NCBI GenBank assembly: GCA_050018455.1
Contig: JBEKAA010000013.1
Coordinates: 1 to 64,000, forward strand
From: RBG-13-68-16 sp050018455
Lineage (GTDB): Bacteria > Acidobacteriota > Thermoanaerobaculia > Thermoanaerobaculales > Thermoanaerobaculaceae
DNA length: 64,000 nucleotides
Direction of reading: 5' to 3'
Part shown: one piece after another, positions 50,287 through 61,053 of the stretch
Layout: every line of letters starts with the position of its first letter
How positions within the stretch are numbered: the stretch's first letter is position 1
Notes under the pieces: generated by a model
Databases searched by the model: none
Seen by the model: the letters and a program-made list of their open reading frames with translations, nothing else
What the model was told of the DNA's origin: nothing
Translations under genes and position numbers: made by a program

Positions 50287-52679
50287 CGGGGAAAGCGTAC
50301 AACGCTGAGAGTATCAAGCTCCTCAAGGGGCCGGACGCAGTCCGCAAGCGCCCTGGAATGTACATCGGCGATACCGACGACCTCTCCGGGCTGCACCACA
50401 TGGTCTGGGAGGTCGTGGACAACGCGGTCGACGAGGCGCAGGCCGGGTTCGCGACGCGCGTGTCGGTCCGCATCCACACGGACAACTCGGCAACTGTGGA
50501 GGACAACGGCCGTGGAATCCCGGTCGATATCCACAAAGAGACCGGTCGGCCTGTCACCGAAGTGATCATGTGCGAGCTGCACTCGGGCGGCAAGTTCGAC
50601 AACAACGCCTACAAAGTCTCGGGCGGCTTGCACGGGGTCGGGGTCTCGGTGGTTAACTTCCTATCCGAGTGGTTGCGACTCGAGATTCGGCGCGACGGTG
50701 GCGTCTGGGAGCAGGAGTACCGGCAAGGTGTCCCGGTGGCGCCCCTCAAGAGGGTCGGAAACTCTGCCAAGAACGGCACGGTGGTCACCTTCAAGCCGGA
50801 CCCCGAGATCTTCTCTATCCTCGAGTTTCACCACGATCTCCTGGTGCAGCGTTTGCGCGAGCTGGCGTTCCTCAACCCCGGCCTCCTGATCCGCTTCCAC
50901 GACGAGCGCAACGGCGGCGAGCAGGAGTTCTGCTTCAAGGGCGGGATCGCCGCGTTCGTCGAGTACCTCAACCGGGCCAAGACGACGCTCCACTCGAAGC
51001 CGATCCAGCTCGTCGAGGATACCCCTGACGGCGAGCAGATCGGCATCGCGCTGCAGTGGCACGACGGGTACAACGAAAACGTGCTGCCGTTCACGAACAC
51101 CGTGTACAACGCCGACGGCGGCACGCACCTCTCGGGGTTCCGCTCGGCGCTCACGCGGACGATCAACAACTACGGCCAGACGAGCGGCCTGCTGAAGAAC
51201 CTGCCGGAGGGGCTCTCGGGCGAGGACGTGCGCGAGGGCCTCACGGCGGTGCTCTCGGTCAAGATCCACGACCCGAAATTCTCCTCGCAGACCAAGGACA
51301 AGCTGGTGTCGTCGCAGATCAAGGGGCGGGTGGAGTCCGTGGTCAACACACGGCTCGCCGAGTTCTTTGAGGAAAACCCACCTATCGCGAGGCGGATCGT
51401 AGGCAAGTGCGTGGAGGCCGCGCGGGCTCGCGAGGCGGCTCGCAAGGCTCGCGAGCTCACGCGCCGCAAGGGGGCGCTCGAATCGTCGTCGCTCCCCGGC
51501 AAGCTCGCGGACTGCCAGGAGAAGGACCCGGCGGGCGCGGAGCTTTTCATGGTCGAGGGCGACTCGGCGGGAGGGTCGGCCAAACAGGGGCGCGACCGCC
51601 GGTTCCAGGCCATCCTGCCGCTCCGCGGCAAGATCCTCAACGTGGAGAAGGCGCGCTTCGACAAGATGCTGTCGAACCAGGAGATCCGCACCATCATCCA
51701 GTGTCTCGGGACGGGTATCGGCGCGGACGACTTCGATATTGCAAAGGTGCGTTACCACAAGGTCATTATCATGACCGACGCCGACGTCGACGGCGCGCAC
51801 ATCCGCACGCTCCTCCTGACGTTCTTCTTCCGGCACTTCAGGCAGGTGATCGAGCGCGGCTTCCTGTACATCGCCCAACCGCCGCTCTACAAGGTCGCGC
51901 ACCGCAAGGACGAGCGCTACCTCAAGGACGACACCGAGCTTTCCTCGTTCCTTCTCGACCGGCTCTCGGACGGGGCGACGCTCACGCTCGCCGGCAGCGG
52001 CCGCACCCTCAAAGGCAAGGATCTCAAGGATGCGATCCGCCGGCTGGAACGGACGCTCGACCACCTCGAGCGCCTCGACCAGCGGGGCTGGCCGAAGGAC
52101 CTCGTGATGGCCCTCCTGCGTCAGGGCATCGCCAGCCGTGACCAGCTCGCGGACGCCAAGCTCATGGAAGGGTTCGCCGAAGAGCTGCGTGCCGAGGAGT
52201 ACGAGGCTGCGACCACGGCCGAGGACGAGGAGCACGGCGGCCTGCTGGTGCGCCTCGTCTACAACAAGAACGGGCGCCGTAGACCGGTCGAGCTCGGCTA
52301 TGACCTGATCCGGACCTACGAGTATTCGCAACTCCTCGACCTGCACCGTCACCTCAGGGAGTTCGACGTTCCGCCGTTCCACCTCGAGCTCGAGGGCGCC
52401 AGCGAAACTTTCGAGTCGGCACAGGACCTCGTGAGCCGGGTGTACGAGAGCGCGCGGCACGGGCTCTCCATCCAGCGGTACAAGGGCTTGGGCGAGATGA
52501 ACGCCGAGCAGCTCTGGGCCACGACCATGAACCCGGAGAGCCGCCGCCTCCTTCAGGTGCGGGTCGAAGACGCAGCCGAGGCCGACGAGCTCTTCACCGT
52601 GCTTATGGGAGACGCCGTCGAACCGCGGCGAGCCTTCATCGAGAAGAATGCCCTCGAGGTCGTGAACCTCGATGTTTGA
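50283..52679 (+). CDS. gyrB: DNA gyrase subunit B
   Basis: A 798-residue ATPase subunit of gyrase. The GHKL ATPase starts YNAESIKLLKGPDAVRKRPGMYIGDTDD and has VDNAVDEA and GLHGVGVSVVN. The TOPRIM domain has LFMVEGDSAGGSAKQGRDR and MTDADVDGAHIRTLLLTFF. The C-terminus has QRYKGLGEMNAEQLW. TTG at 50283 is the likely start, with GGGAGGGAG 7 nt upstream and a TTGA overlap with recF; earlier in-frame codons lie inside recF. Length is about that of E. coli GyrB. Confidence 0.96.
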   Translation: MTGKAYNAESIKLLKGPDAVRKRPGMYIGDTDDLSGLHHMVWEVVDNAVDEAQAGFATRVSVRIHTDNSATVEDNGRGIPVDIHKETGRPVTEVIMCELHSGGKFDNNAYKVSGGLHGVGVSVVNFLSEWLRLEIRRDGGVWEQEYRQGVPVAPLKRVGNSAKNGTVVTFKPDPEIFSILEFHHDLLVQRLRELAFLNPGLLIRFHDERNGGEQEFCFKGGIAAFVEYLNRAKTTLHSKPIQLVEDTPDGEQIGIALQWHDGYNENVLPFTNTVYNADGGTHLSGFRSALTRTINNYGQTSGLLKNLPEGLSGEDVREGLTAVLSVKIHDPKFSSQTKDKLVSSQIKGRVESVVNTRLAEFFEENPPIARRIVGKCVEAARAREAARKARELTRRKGALESSSLPGKLADCQEKDPAGAELFMVEGDSAGGSAKQGRDRRFQAILPLRGKILNVEKARFDKMLSNQEIRTIIQCLGTGIGADDFDIAKVRYHKVIIMTDADVDGAHIRTLLLTFFFRHFRQVIERGFLYIAQPPLYKVAHRKDERYLKDDTELSSFLLDRLSDGATLTLAGSGRTLKGKDLKDAIRRLERTLDHLERLDQRGWPKDLVMALLRQGIASRDQLADAKLMEGFAEELRAEEYEAATTAEDEEHGGLLVRLVYNKNGRRRPVELGYDLIRTYEYSQLLDLHRHLREFDVPPFHLELEGASETFESAQDLVSRVYESARHGLSIQRYKGLGEMNAEQLWATTMNPESRRLLQVRVEDAAEADELFTVLMGDAVEPRRAFIEKNALEVVNLDV

Positions 52680-52823
52680 GCTGACAGCCTACAGCCGACG
52701 GCTTACAGTTGCGTCGTTCCCGTTCGCGCCGTTGGGTGGCTGGGAGGTGCTGTCGGCTTTCGCCCGTAACAGAATTCACTTTGGCTGGCGCAATGCAAGC
52801 GCCGCGAAACGAGGTCTTCATCA
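52680..52823. repeat. gyrB-gyrA spacer with ACAGCC-type repeats
   Basis: The 144-bp spacer begins with repeated (T)ACAGCC units at 52684-52708 that resemble the unit style of the 2751-2840 repeat. A partial reverse complement (GCTGTCGGCT) lies near 52750. No strong Shine-Dalgarno precedes gyrA, so its expression may depend on this region. Nothing else is seen. Confidence 0.4.
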
Positions 52824-55301
<2,478 letters not shown>

Positions 55302-55319
55302 GAAGCCGGGAGGGGACGC

Positions 55320-55970
55320 ATGAAGCTCTTCATCGACACCGCCAATGTCGCCGAGATCACCGAGGCCGCGTCGTGGGGGATCCTCGACGGCGTGACGACC
55401 AACCCCTCCCTGGTGGCCCGGGAAGGGCGCTCGTATCACGAGCTGGTGGCCGAAATCTGCAGGATCGTGCCCGGCCCGGTATCGGCCGAGGTGCTCGCCA
55501 TGGATGCGGAGGGGATGGAGCGGGAGGGCCGCGAGCTCGCTGGCATCGCCGAGAACGTGGTGGTCAAGCTGCCCATCACCGAGGACGGGATCCGCGTGTG
55601 CGCCCGTTTCTCGGAGGAGGGGATCGCCACCAACCTGACGCTCTGTTTCTCGCCGGCGCAGGCGCTGCTGGTCGCCAAGGCTGGCGCCACGTACGTGAGC
55701 CCCTTCGTGGGGAGGATCGACGACGTCGGGCAGGACGGGATGCAGCTCGTGCGGGAGATCGTGCAGATCTACGACGCGTACGAGTTCCCGACGCAGGTTC
55801 TGGTGGCCTCGGTGCGGCACCCGCAGCACGTCGTCGAATCCGCCCTCGCCGGAGCCGACGTCGCGACGGTGCCTTTCAAGGTCCTGCAGCTGCTGTTCCA
55901 CCACCCGCTCACGGACATCGGCCTGCAGAGGTTCATCTCCGATTTCCGCGAGGCGAAGGACGTCCATTAA
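55320..55970 (+). CDS. Transaldolase / fructose-6-phosphate aldolase family enzyme
   Basis: A 216-residue small-type (TalC/FSA) TIM-barrel aldolase. MKLFIDTANVAEI starts the barrel, DGVTTNPSLVAREG is the phosphate and substrate region, the Schiff-base lysine is in NVVVKLPIT, and YVSPFVGRIDDVGQDG and VLVASVRHPQHV are conserved. Transaldolase activity in the pentose phosphate pathway is more likely than free fructose-6-phosphate aldolase, but sequence alone does not decide. GGGAGGGG precedes the ATG, and it probably shares a transcript with gyrA. Confidence 0.92.
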   Translation: MKLFIDTANVAEITEAASWGILDGVTTNPSLVAREGRSYHELVAEICRIVPGPVSAEVLAMDAEGMEREGRELAGIAENVVVKLPITEDGIRVCARFSEEGIATNLTLCFSPAQALLVAKAGATYVSPFVGRIDDVGQDGMQLVREIVQIYDAYEFPTQVLVASVRHPQHVVESALAGADVATVPFKVLQLLFHHPLTDIGLQRFISDFREAKDVH

Positions 55971-56214
55971 TACCAATTTGCCATCAGTCGTAGAGCAAAG
56001 GTGTCATCCCGAGCGCAGCGAGGGATCTGGGAGGGGGCTGGTAGATCCAGGCTTTCCCCCACCCAGATTCCTCGTCGCTCCGCTCCCAAGGCCGAAGACG
56101 GGGCGCCGGGAACAGCCACGAACCTTGAGAGCGCTCGGGCGTCCGGCTGCAACAATACAACATCAATGGCTGAGCCATTTTGACAACTGGCATAGGCCGG
56201 ATTAACGTGAGCCC
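55971..56214. repeat. Dispersed hairpin repeat (GTCATCCCGAGCGCAGCGAGG type)
   Basis: Positions 56011-56031 and 56062-56085 form near-complementary arms of about 21-24 nt. The element opens with GTCATCCCGAG, a wording common in intergenic repeats of many soil and thermophilic bacteria as I remember it. The rest of the gap holds a small palindrome AATGGCTGAGCCATT near 56164, which could be a regulator site for the MocR gene. Confidence 0.55.
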
Positions 56215-57606
56215 ATGCAGGCTCTCGTCGCCCGCGCACGGCAGGCCGTTGCCTCCGAAGTCTCCTCGCCGCTATACCGTCGGCTCGCGGATGCGCTGGC
56301 GCCGGCCCTGACCGAGGAGGCCGACGCCGAGTTCCCATCCGCGAGGGCGCTCGCTGCCGAGATCGGGCTGAACCGGGCGACCGTGACGGCCGCGTACCGG
56401 GAGCTTGCGCGCCGCGGCCTGCTGGTGCTGAGACCGGGGCGCCGGCAGGGCCGGCGTGTCGCGCAGGCTTCGTCCGCGGCACTCGATCCGGGCGAGCCGC
56501 TTCCCGGTGCGGTCGACCTCGCGCGGTACGCTCCCGACCGAGAGCTGTTGCCATCCGGGGAGGTCTTCCGTTGGCTCGGCCTCGGAGAGGGCGAAGGCGA
56601 AGGTGTCACCCAGTACGGCGATGCGTGGGGGTACAAACCGCTCCGTTCGTGGCTCGCGGCCCGACTTTCCGGTCTCGGGATCCCCGTTGCCACCGACACC
56701 CTGCTCCTCACGGGCGGCGTGCAGCACGCGCTCGACCTGCTCCTTCGGGCGCTGACTCGGCCGGGCGACACGGTGATGGTGGAGGATCCCACCTACCCGG
56801 GCCTTCCGCCGTTGCTGGCTCTCCACCAGATCCAGGTCGTCGGTCTCCCTGTCCGCCGTCGCGGGGTCGAAGCGGCGGAGGCCGAGGCCCTCCTCCGGAA
56901 CGTGTCCCCGCGCCTCGCGATTCTCACGCCGACGCTCCACAACCCCTCCGGTGCGGTGATGGATCTGGAGCAGCGTGTCGCTCTGCTCGACCTGCTGCGG
57001 AGCCGCGGCACGCAGGTCATCGAGGAGTTCTTCGATCCTGCGCTCGTGAGCGAGGGACCGGTCCCGCCCCCGCTGGCGGCGCTCGACCACGGGGTGATCG
57101 CGGTGGGTTCGTTCTCCAAGGCTCTCTTCCCGGGGCTCCGGGTCGGTTGGGTCGCGGGGCCCTCCGATGTGCTGGAGGGCATCGCCGCCGTCAAGCGCGC
57201 CGCAGATCTCGGCGGGAGTCCGTTCCTGGAGGCCGCCGCGTGGACGCTGTGCCGTCGGGGTGTGTTCGAGGACCAGCTGCAGCGGCTTCGCAGTGCGGCG
57301 CGCACCCGACTCGCGATCGTCGCCCAGGCGCTCTCCGAGGCGCCCCCGGGTGTCGAGTGGATGACGCCGAGAGGCGGCTTCTCGCTTCTCCTCACACTGC
57401 CGCACGGGTGGAGCTCCCGGGCGGTAGCGGCCCGTGCCGCGGAGCGGGGTATTTGGGTCCTCCCCGGACCGGCGATGTCGGTGAGCGGGCGGGATGACAT
57501 CGTGCGCGTCGCCTACGCCGCTGTCGGCGGGGAAGCACTGCGCGCGGCGATGATGGAGTTTCTCGCGGCACTGGCGCCCGAGCGCGCCGCGTTGCCGCTG
57601 GTGTGA
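56215..57606 (+). CDS. MocR/PdxR-like GntR-aminotransferase regulator
   Basis: A 463-residue fusion of a GntR winged helix (LYRRLADALAPALTEEADAEFPSARALAAEIGLNRATVTAAYRELARRGLL) and a fold-type I aminotransferase-like domain. The PLP lysine is K302 in GSFSKALFPGLRVGW, and HNPSGAVMDLEQR and DPTYPG are conserved. MocR proteins sense PLP or PLP-bound amines. The next genes, 63 nt downstream in the same direction, are pdxS and pdxT, so a PdxR role controlling PLP synthesis is likely. PdxR genes are usually divergent from pdxST; co-orientation is a difference. Confidence 0.9.
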   Translation: MQALVARARQAVASEVSSPLYRRLADALAPALTEEADAEFPSARALAAEIGLNRATVTAAYRELARRGLLVLRPGRRQGRRVAQASSAALDPGEPLPGAVDLARYAPDRELLPSGEVFRWLGLGEGEGEGVTQYGDAWGYKPLRSWLAARLSGLGIPVATDTLLLTGGVQHALDLLLRALTRPGDTVMVEDPTYPGLPPLLALHQIQVVGLPVRRRGVEAAEAEALLRNVSPRLAILTPTLHNPSGAVMDLEQRVALLDLLRSRGTQVIEEFFDPALVSEGPVPPPLAALDHGVIAVGSFSKALFPGLRVGWVAGPSDVLEGIAAVKRAADLGGSPFLEAAAWTLCRRGVFEDQLQRLRSAARTRLAIVAQALSEAPPGVEWMTPRGGFSLLLTLPHGWSSRAVAARAAERGIWVLPGPAMSVSGRDDIVRVAYAAVGGEALRAAMMEFLAALAPERAALPLV

Positions 57607-57669
57607 GGCTCGAGGTCCAGTGGCCCCGAGACGGGCACGTGCGGATTGGGCTGCAAAAGGAGGAACGAG

Positions 57670-58557
57670 ATGGATTTCAAGTCACCCGAGTTTCGCGTCA
57701 AGGTGGGGCTCGCCGAGATGCTCAAGGGCGGGGTGATCATGGATGTCACCAACGCCTCCCAGGCGAAGATTGCCGAGGATGCCGGCGCAGCTGCCGTGAT
57801 GGCGCTCGAGCGCGTCCCTGCGGACATTCGCGCCGAAGGCGGTGTCGCGCGCATGGCCGCGATCGACAAGATCGAAGAGATCATGGGGACGGTCTCGATC
57901 CCGGTGATGGCCAAGTGCCGGATCGGCCACCCGGCTGAGGCGCTCGTGCTTCAGGCCCTGGGGGTCGACTTCATCGACGAGTCCGAGGTGCTGACGCCGG
58001 CCGACGAGGAGAACCACGTCTGGAAGCAGGACTTCAAGGTCCCGTTCGTGTGCGGTTGCCGCAACCTCGGCGAGGCGCTTCGCCGCATCGGCGAGGGTGC
58101 GGCCATGATTCGCACGAAGGGCGAAGCCGGCTCCGGCAACATCGTCGAGGCGGTCCGCCACCTGCGCGCGGTCCGTGGCGAGATGCGTCGCCTCCGGACT
58201 CTCGACCCGGCCGAGCTTGTGCCAGCGGCCAAGGAGCTACAGGCGCCGCTCGAGCTGGTTGAGTACGTCGCGCACGAAGGCTCGCTGCCGGTGCCGAACT
58301 TCGCGGCCGGCGGCGTGGCGACGCCCGCGGACGCGGCTCTCTGCATGATGCTTGGCGCCGAGTCCGTCTTCGTCGGATCCGGGATCTTCAAGTCGGAGGA
58401 CCCGTCGCGGCGCGCCAAAGCGATCGTGCACGCGGTCACCCACTGGCAGGACCCGGCGGAGGTGCTGGAAGCTTCGCGCGGCCTCGAGGGCGCGATGCGA
58501 GGGCTCGACGTGGCCAAGCTCACGCCGGAGGAGATGCTCTCGCGCCGGGGCTGGTGA
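57670..58557 (+). CDS. pdxS: Pyridoxal 5'-phosphate synthase subunit PdxS
   Basis: The synthase subunit of DXP-independent PLP formation from ribose 5-phosphate, glyceraldehyde 3-phosphate and ammonia. The 295-residue barrel has GGVIMDVTNASQAKIAEDAGA, ALERVPADIR, VMAKCRIGH, the second lysine in MIRTKGEAGSGN and FAAGGVATPADAALCMMLGAE. AAAGGAGGAACG precedes the ATG at 57670; an upstream in-frame ATG at 57646 has no such site. pdxT follows after 3 nt. Confidence 0.96.
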   Translation: MDFKSPEFRVKVGLAEMLKGGVIMDVTNASQAKIAEDAGAAAVMALERVPADIRAEGGVARMAAIDKIEEIMGTVSIPVMAKCRIGHPAEALVLQALGVDFIDESEVLTPADEENHVWKQDFKVPFVCGCRNLGEALRRIGEGAAMIRTKGEAGSGNIVEAVRHLRAVRGEMRRLRTLDPAELVPAAKELQAPLELVEYVAHEGSLPVPNFAAGGVATPADAALCMMLGAESVFVGSGIFKSEDPSRRAKAIVHAVTHWQDPAEVLEASRGLEGAMRGLDVAKLTPEEMLSRRGW

Positions 58558-58560
58558 GCG

Positions 58561-59157
58561 GTGGAGAGGAGCCCCGTCGTAGGCCTGCTCGCGCTTCAGG
58601 GCGACTTCGACGCGCACCGGAAGGCACTGGCCGAGCGCGGCGTCGAGTCGGTCGAGATTCGTGTGCCTTCGGATCTCGATGAGGTCTCTGGACTGGTGCT
58701 GCCAGGTGGCGAGTCCACCACGATGCTCAAGCTCCTGGAGGGTACGGGCCTCGACTCGCGCCTCGTCGATCTGGTCCGGGCCGGCATGCCGGTCCTGGCC
58801 ACTTGCGCCGGCGTGATCCTGCTCGCGCGCGAGGTCCGGCATCCGGTGCAACGCTCGTTGGCTATTCTCGACATCCTCGTCGAGCGCAACGGGTACGGGC
58901 GTCAGATCGACTCCGCGGTGGTGGACCTCGAGGTCGCGGATCCCTCCGGCCTCGGCTCGACGACCCTCGAGGGGGTGTTCATCCGGGCGCCGAGGGTGAC
59001 GGAGGTCGGAGAAGGTGTCCGGGTCCTGGCGAGGCGCGGCGGGGACCCGGTCCTGCTCCGCCAGGGAAAGGTGCTCGCGGCCACCTTCCACCCCGAGCTG
59101 ACGGACGGCTCCCCAGTCGTGGATCTGTTCGTGCGTATCCTCTCCGCGCCCGGGTGA
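58561..59157 (+). CDS. pdxT: Pyridoxal 5'-phosphate synthase glutaminase PdxT
   Basis: The glutaminase that channels ammonia to PdxS. The 198-residue class I amidotransferase has LALQGDFDAHRKAL, LPGGESTTMLKLL, the nucleophile Cys82 in LATCAGVILLA, and the His-Glu pair in TFHPELTDG (about 177 and 179). GTG at 58561 is the start. Gene order regulator-pdxS-pdxT makes a complete PLP unit. Confidence 0.95.
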   Translation: MERSPVVGLLALQGDFDAHRKALAERGVESVEIRVPSDLDEVSGLVLPGGESTTMLKLLEGTGLDSRLVDLVRAGMPVLATCAGVILLAREVRHPVQRSLAILDILVERNGYGRQIDSAVVDLEVADPSGLGSTTLEGVFIRAPRVTEVGEGVRVLARRGGDPVLLRQGKVLAATFHPELTDGSPVVDLFVRILSAPG

Positions 59158-59466
59158 GGGCATCATGGCCCGGTCATTGTTCAGAAAGGCCTCTCCGTCT
59201 GTGGCGATGCGCCAAGAGCGGGCGGGGGCAAGCCCCGCCCCTACACCCGAAAGCGCAGGGGCATTCGCGCGGGAATCGCCTCTTCGTGTGTAGGGGCGGC
59301 CCTTGCGGCCGCCCTCGAATCGGATCTCACAGCGTGGAAGATCAGCTCGCCGACTCTGTCCTCCCGGCTGCCACTTCCATGGTCTAGGGTGCGCCTCGGC
59401 ACATGAAGATTGCGAGTCTTGCTGAAGGTAGGGCGCAGCGACCGTGATCGTACCGTGCGGAAGATG
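59158..59466. repeat. Inverted pair of GC-rich hairpin repeats between convergent genes
   Basis: Two hairpins, 59221-59239 (GGCGGGG/CCCCGCC) and 59294-59314 (GGGCGGC/GCCGCCC), are flanked inwardly by a 12-bp perfect inverted repeat CCGCCCCTACAC (59235-59246) and GTGTAGGGGCGG (59288-59299). The 18 nt at 59217-59234 recur exactly at 63983-64000. No gene is seen. It may end transcripts from pdxT and from the convergent MBL gene. Confidence 0.65.
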
Positions 59467-60231
59467 TCAGAACCGGTACACGTCGCCCTGACGCAGCTCC
59501 TCGACCGGGTGAGGGAACCGCGTCGAGGCCAGCTCCTGCCGCAGTTCCCCCACGTACGCCGGCTTGAGGTGATAGAGGTACACGGGCACGTCTCGCTTGA
59601 GCTTCGCAAGCTCGGCCGAAAGCGTCGCCGGTGTCAGGTGGAGCGAGACGTCCGCAACGCTCTGCATCCGGTTCGGAAACGACACCTCGACGATGACCGC
59701 TCGTAGGGCCGCCGTGCGGTTGGCGACGTCCCAAACCTCCTGGGTCGGCCCCGTATCCGAGGTGAAGAGAACTGCTGCTCCTTCGTCTTCGACCAGGTAT
59801 CCGTGGGTTGGGACCGTGTGCCGGACCGGTACCGGGGTGAGCCGGAGCCCGTTGACGGCGAAGGTCGCCCGGGGCTCCACCTGGATCAGACGAAGCGCCG
59901 GGAGCATGTCATTCGGGATGCGCGTGAAGTCGGGCCAGGTGTCGTTGTTGAAGAGATGGAGCTTGACCGTGTGCATCACTTGCGGGGTGACGAGGATCTC
60001 GAGCGCCTCGCGCTGCTCGCCGAAGATGTTCTCGACGAGGAACGGGATTGACGCGGTATGGTCGAGATGCGAGTGCGTGAGCACGATGCGCCGGATCCGC
60101 CGTTGCGCGTCGAGGTCCAGAGCCTGTGTGATCGAGCCGGCGTCCAGAGCAAGCTCGCCGTTGATGAGAAACGACGTCATCCTGCAGGTCGGGCTGGACC
60201 CACCGAAGCTTCCCAGGACATGCCACTCCAT
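59467..60231 (-). CDS. Metallo-beta-lactamase-fold hydrolase, class II cyclic nucleotide phosphodiesterase-like
   Basis: A 254-residue soluble MBL-fold enzyme. It has VLGSFGGSSPTCRMTSFLINGELALDAGS, the metal motif THSHLDHTASIPFLVEN, PVRHTVPTHGYLVED, LFTSDTGPTQEVW and EVSFPN. These match the class II cAMP phosphodiesterase and related group, so hydrolysis of a cyclic nucleotide or another phosphodiester is likely but unproven. The ATG at 60231 is chosen because TATACT ends 6 nt upstream; an adjacent ATG at 60234 is the alternative. No Shine-Dalgarno is present. Confidence 0.85.
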   Translation of the reverse strand: MEWHVLGSFGGSSPTCRMTSFLINGELALDAGSITQALDLDAQRRIRRIVLTHSHLDHTASIPFLVENIFGEQREALEILVTPQVMHTVKLHLFNNDTWPDFTRIPNDMLPALRLIQVEPRATFAVNGLRLTPVPVRHTVPTHGYLVEDEGAAVLFTSDTGPTQEVWDVANRTAALRAVIVEVSFPNRMQSVADVSLHLTPATLSAELAKLKRDVPVYLYHLKPAYVGELRQELASTRFPHPVEELRQGDVYRF

Positions 60232-60237
60232 CATCAA

Positions 60238-60243
60238 AGTATA
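60238..60243 (-). promoter_or_regulatory. -10 hexamer TATACT 6 nt before the MBL gene
   Basis: Minus-strand TATACT is followed by 6 nt and the ATG at 60231, fitting a leaderless message. No clear -35. Confidence 0.45.
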
Positions 60244-60302
60244 GGTCCAAATCAGGCGCAAGTGTCCTGGTGAAGGCGCTGGGAGCCTGGGGCCGTCGCC
60301 AT

Positions 60303-60308
60303 TACAAT
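60303..60308 (+). promoter_or_regulatory. -10 hexamer TACAAT 8 nt before the lipoate-ligase-like gene
   Basis: TACAAT ends 8 nt before the GTG at 60317; the alternative TTG start at 60308 would overlap the hexamer itself. The leader would be 0-2 nt. Confidence 0.42.
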
Positions 60309-60316
60309 TGCCCGGC

Positions 60317-60964
60317 GTGACACCCGATCCGTTTCTGACCGTTCGGCCCTCGCCGCATGCCCTGGCTCTGGCCGGTGTCGATCTCCTCAATGCTTCCCCA
60401 CCGGTCGTCCGCGTGGACGAAGCCGGGGAGATCGCCGTTGTGCTGAGCCGCTCGCGCGATCCCCGCCGCGAGGTCTTCCTCGAGCGCTGCGCGGACGATT
60501 CCGTTCCCGTCGTGGTGCGACCCTCGGGAGGCGGGGCCGTCGTCCTGGCGCCCGGGACGGTGGCGGCCTCGGTCGTCCTGCCGGCGGCTGCCGCGGAGCG
60601 ATTCCCTGAGCCGCACTTCCGGCGGCTCTGCGGCGCCGTGGCCGCCGCGCTCTCGGGGTGCGGCGTGCGTGGGATCTCGATGCGCGGGGTGTCGGATCTC
60701 TGTCTTTCGGACCGCAAGATCGCGGGGAGCTCGCTGCGACTCTGGAGGGAGCGCCTACTGTTCCAGATCGCCGTCCTCGTGGATTCCGACACCGACCTTC
60801 TGGAGCGCTACCTGCGCCACCCGAGCCGGGAGCCCGAGTACCGGCGCGGACGATCGCACCGAGATTTCGTCACCTCGCTGCGCGCAGCCGGCTTTCGGCT
60901 CACCGCCGCCGAGGCATCCGCTGCGTTGCGAGCCCGCCTCGAGCGCGAGGCCGCAAGGTGTTGA
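60317..60964 (+). CDS. Lipoate-protein ligase-like (LplA/LipB fold) protein
   Basis: A 215-residue BPL/LplA/LipB-fold protein. VVVRPSGGGAVVLAPGTVAASVVLP corresponds to the RxSGGGxVxxxxG lipoyl-binding loop, and GVSDLCLSDRKIAGSSLRLWRERLLFQ to the region with the catalytic lysine (RKIAGS). It is shorter than LplA and lacks its C-terminal domain, so it could be an octanoyl- or lipoyl-transferase or a ligase. No substrate protein gene is nearby. GTG at 60317 is preferred over TTG at 60308 on promoter spacing. Confidence 0.8.
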   Translation: MTPDPFLTVRPSPHALALAGVDLLNASPPVVRVDEAGEIAVVLSRSRDPRREVFLERCADDSVPVVVRPSGGGAVVLAPGTVAASVVLPAAAAERFPEPHFRRLCGAVAAALSGCGVRGISMRGVSDLCLSDRKIAGSSLRLWRERLLFQIAVLVDSDTDLLERYLRHPSREPEYRRGRSHRDFVTSLRAAGFRLTAAEASAALRARLEREAARC

Positions 60965-61053
60965 AAGCGCGGCGGGCCTTGCCTCTCGCAGCCGCCAGCG
61001 TGTACCCTGCCACGATTGAGGAACGCCGCGGGTCGACGTTCCGCCATGGTACC

